Positions 63,873 to 64,000 of a stretch of DNA of 64,000 nt are shown here, in pieces. Position 1 is the first letter of the stretch. Each line of letters opens with the position of its first letter. The stretch comes from Candidatus Polarisedimenticolia bacterium. GTDB lineage: Bacteria > Acidobacteriota > Polarisedimenticolia > Gp22-AA2. Where the stretch lies: contig DASYUH010000032.1 of the NCBI GenBank assembly GCA_036001465.1, positions 62,001 through 126,000 of the forward strand. Direction: 5' to 3'. Under the pieces are notes generated by a model. The model made no database searches and was not told where the DNA came from. It saw nothing but the letters and a program-made list of their open reading frames with translations. The position numbers and the translations under genes are program-made.

Positions 63873-64000
63873 TCAGTGGTCGGTCTGCCGCGTCGGTGGA
63901 GCGCCTTCGGACGCCGCGGCGTCGAGGGCCTCGCTGAAGGCCTGCCGCGCCGCCCGGGCGGCGCGCGTGTAGGCGTCGTTCAGTCTGGGCGTCGCGCGGC
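63873..64000 (-). CDS. C-terminal fragment of a gene cut by the window edge
   Basis: On the minus strand, a frame open to the end of the window ends with a stop at 63873. It encodes about 42 residues, rich in Ala and Arg, helical (LNDAYTRAARAARQAFSEAL, then DAAASEGAP). The function cannot be assigned from this piece. It is convergent with the phosphatase gene. Confidence 0.5.
   Translation of the reverse strand, partial: RATPRLNDAYTRAARAARQAFSEALDAAASEGAPPTRQTDH

Overview
The window is a GC-rich stretch of bacterial chromosome, roughly two-thirds G+C or more by eye, from a Gram-negative organism. The envelope type is shown by two TonB-dependent receptors, several outer-membrane barrels, a lipoprotein and many Sec signal peptides. 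No rRNA, tRNA or ribosomal gene is present to fix the taxonomy. The mix of families (DUF7948/SBBP propeller protein, DUF5916 barrel protein, TIGR02999-type ECF sigma factor, S9 peptidase, many hybrid histidine kinases) is most like Acidobacteriota or a similar deep soil lineage; that is inference only. No CRISPR array, prophage or intact insertion sequence was seen.

Layout: 1-5396, a class GN sortase with its vWA-type target (cut by the window edge), convergent with a 1365-residue secreted mosaic protein. 5590-9827, a cupredoxin-like protein, a hybrid histidine kinase and an outer-membrane barrel. 9873-10089, a 217-bp inverted-repeat element, then a 45-residue zinc ribbon, a small membrane protein and a homocysteine methyltransferase-like enzyme. 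11609-18949 (minus), a tightly coupled six-gene run: dipeptidase, thioesterase, DUF5916 barrel protein, ABC ATPase and two ABC-2 permeases. 19056-23948 (plus), acyl-CoA dehydrogenase, class III aminotransferase and ADP-forming acyl-CoA synthetase. 23960-32611 (minus), TonB-like protein, TonB-dependent receptor, periplasmic binding protein, hybrid kinase with Hpt, and a REC-PAS-GGDEF-EAL protein. 32716-41594, RecQ, two GT-C membrane glycosyltransferases, a REC-PAS-kinase-REC protein with a kinase remnant upstream, and a Crp/Fnr regulator. 41962-47276, S9 peptidase, DsbA-like protein, a small exported protein, a hypothetical protein and a cupin-methyltransferase fusion. 47297-53521 (minus), a trehalose and envelope-stress island (membrane-anchored OtsA, OtsB, DUF5752, TreT, a small barrel, a BON lipoprotein). 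53854-56834, secreted proteins of unknown role. 57100-61622 (plus), a second receptor module: TonB-dependent receptor, YfiR-like protein, CHASE8-type kinase and single-domain response regulator. 61998-64000, ECF sigma factor, a possible 29-residue peptide, a PP2C/SpoIIE phosphatase and a cut gene.

The most striking theme is repetition of one architecture with different parts: an outer-membrane barrel or TonB receptor, a soluble periplasmic protein, and a membrane histidine kinase with its receiver output, in one operon. It occurs three times (5590-9827, 23960-32611, 57100-61622). The periplasmic protein differs each time: cupredoxin-like, ABC_sub_bind-like, YfiR-like. I propose that these are receptor-to-kinase relays in which the periplasmic protein reports outer-membrane events to the kinase; this is a hypothesis from gene order and domains.

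Other points are a HAMP-containing, membrane-anchored trehalose-6-phosphate synthase next to a second trehalose route, an insertion or duplication just before a GGDEF motif, a recurring CTAGGAGCCTG motif at gene ends, and several start codons only 6-7 bases after a -10 hexamer, which suggests leaderless mRNAs.
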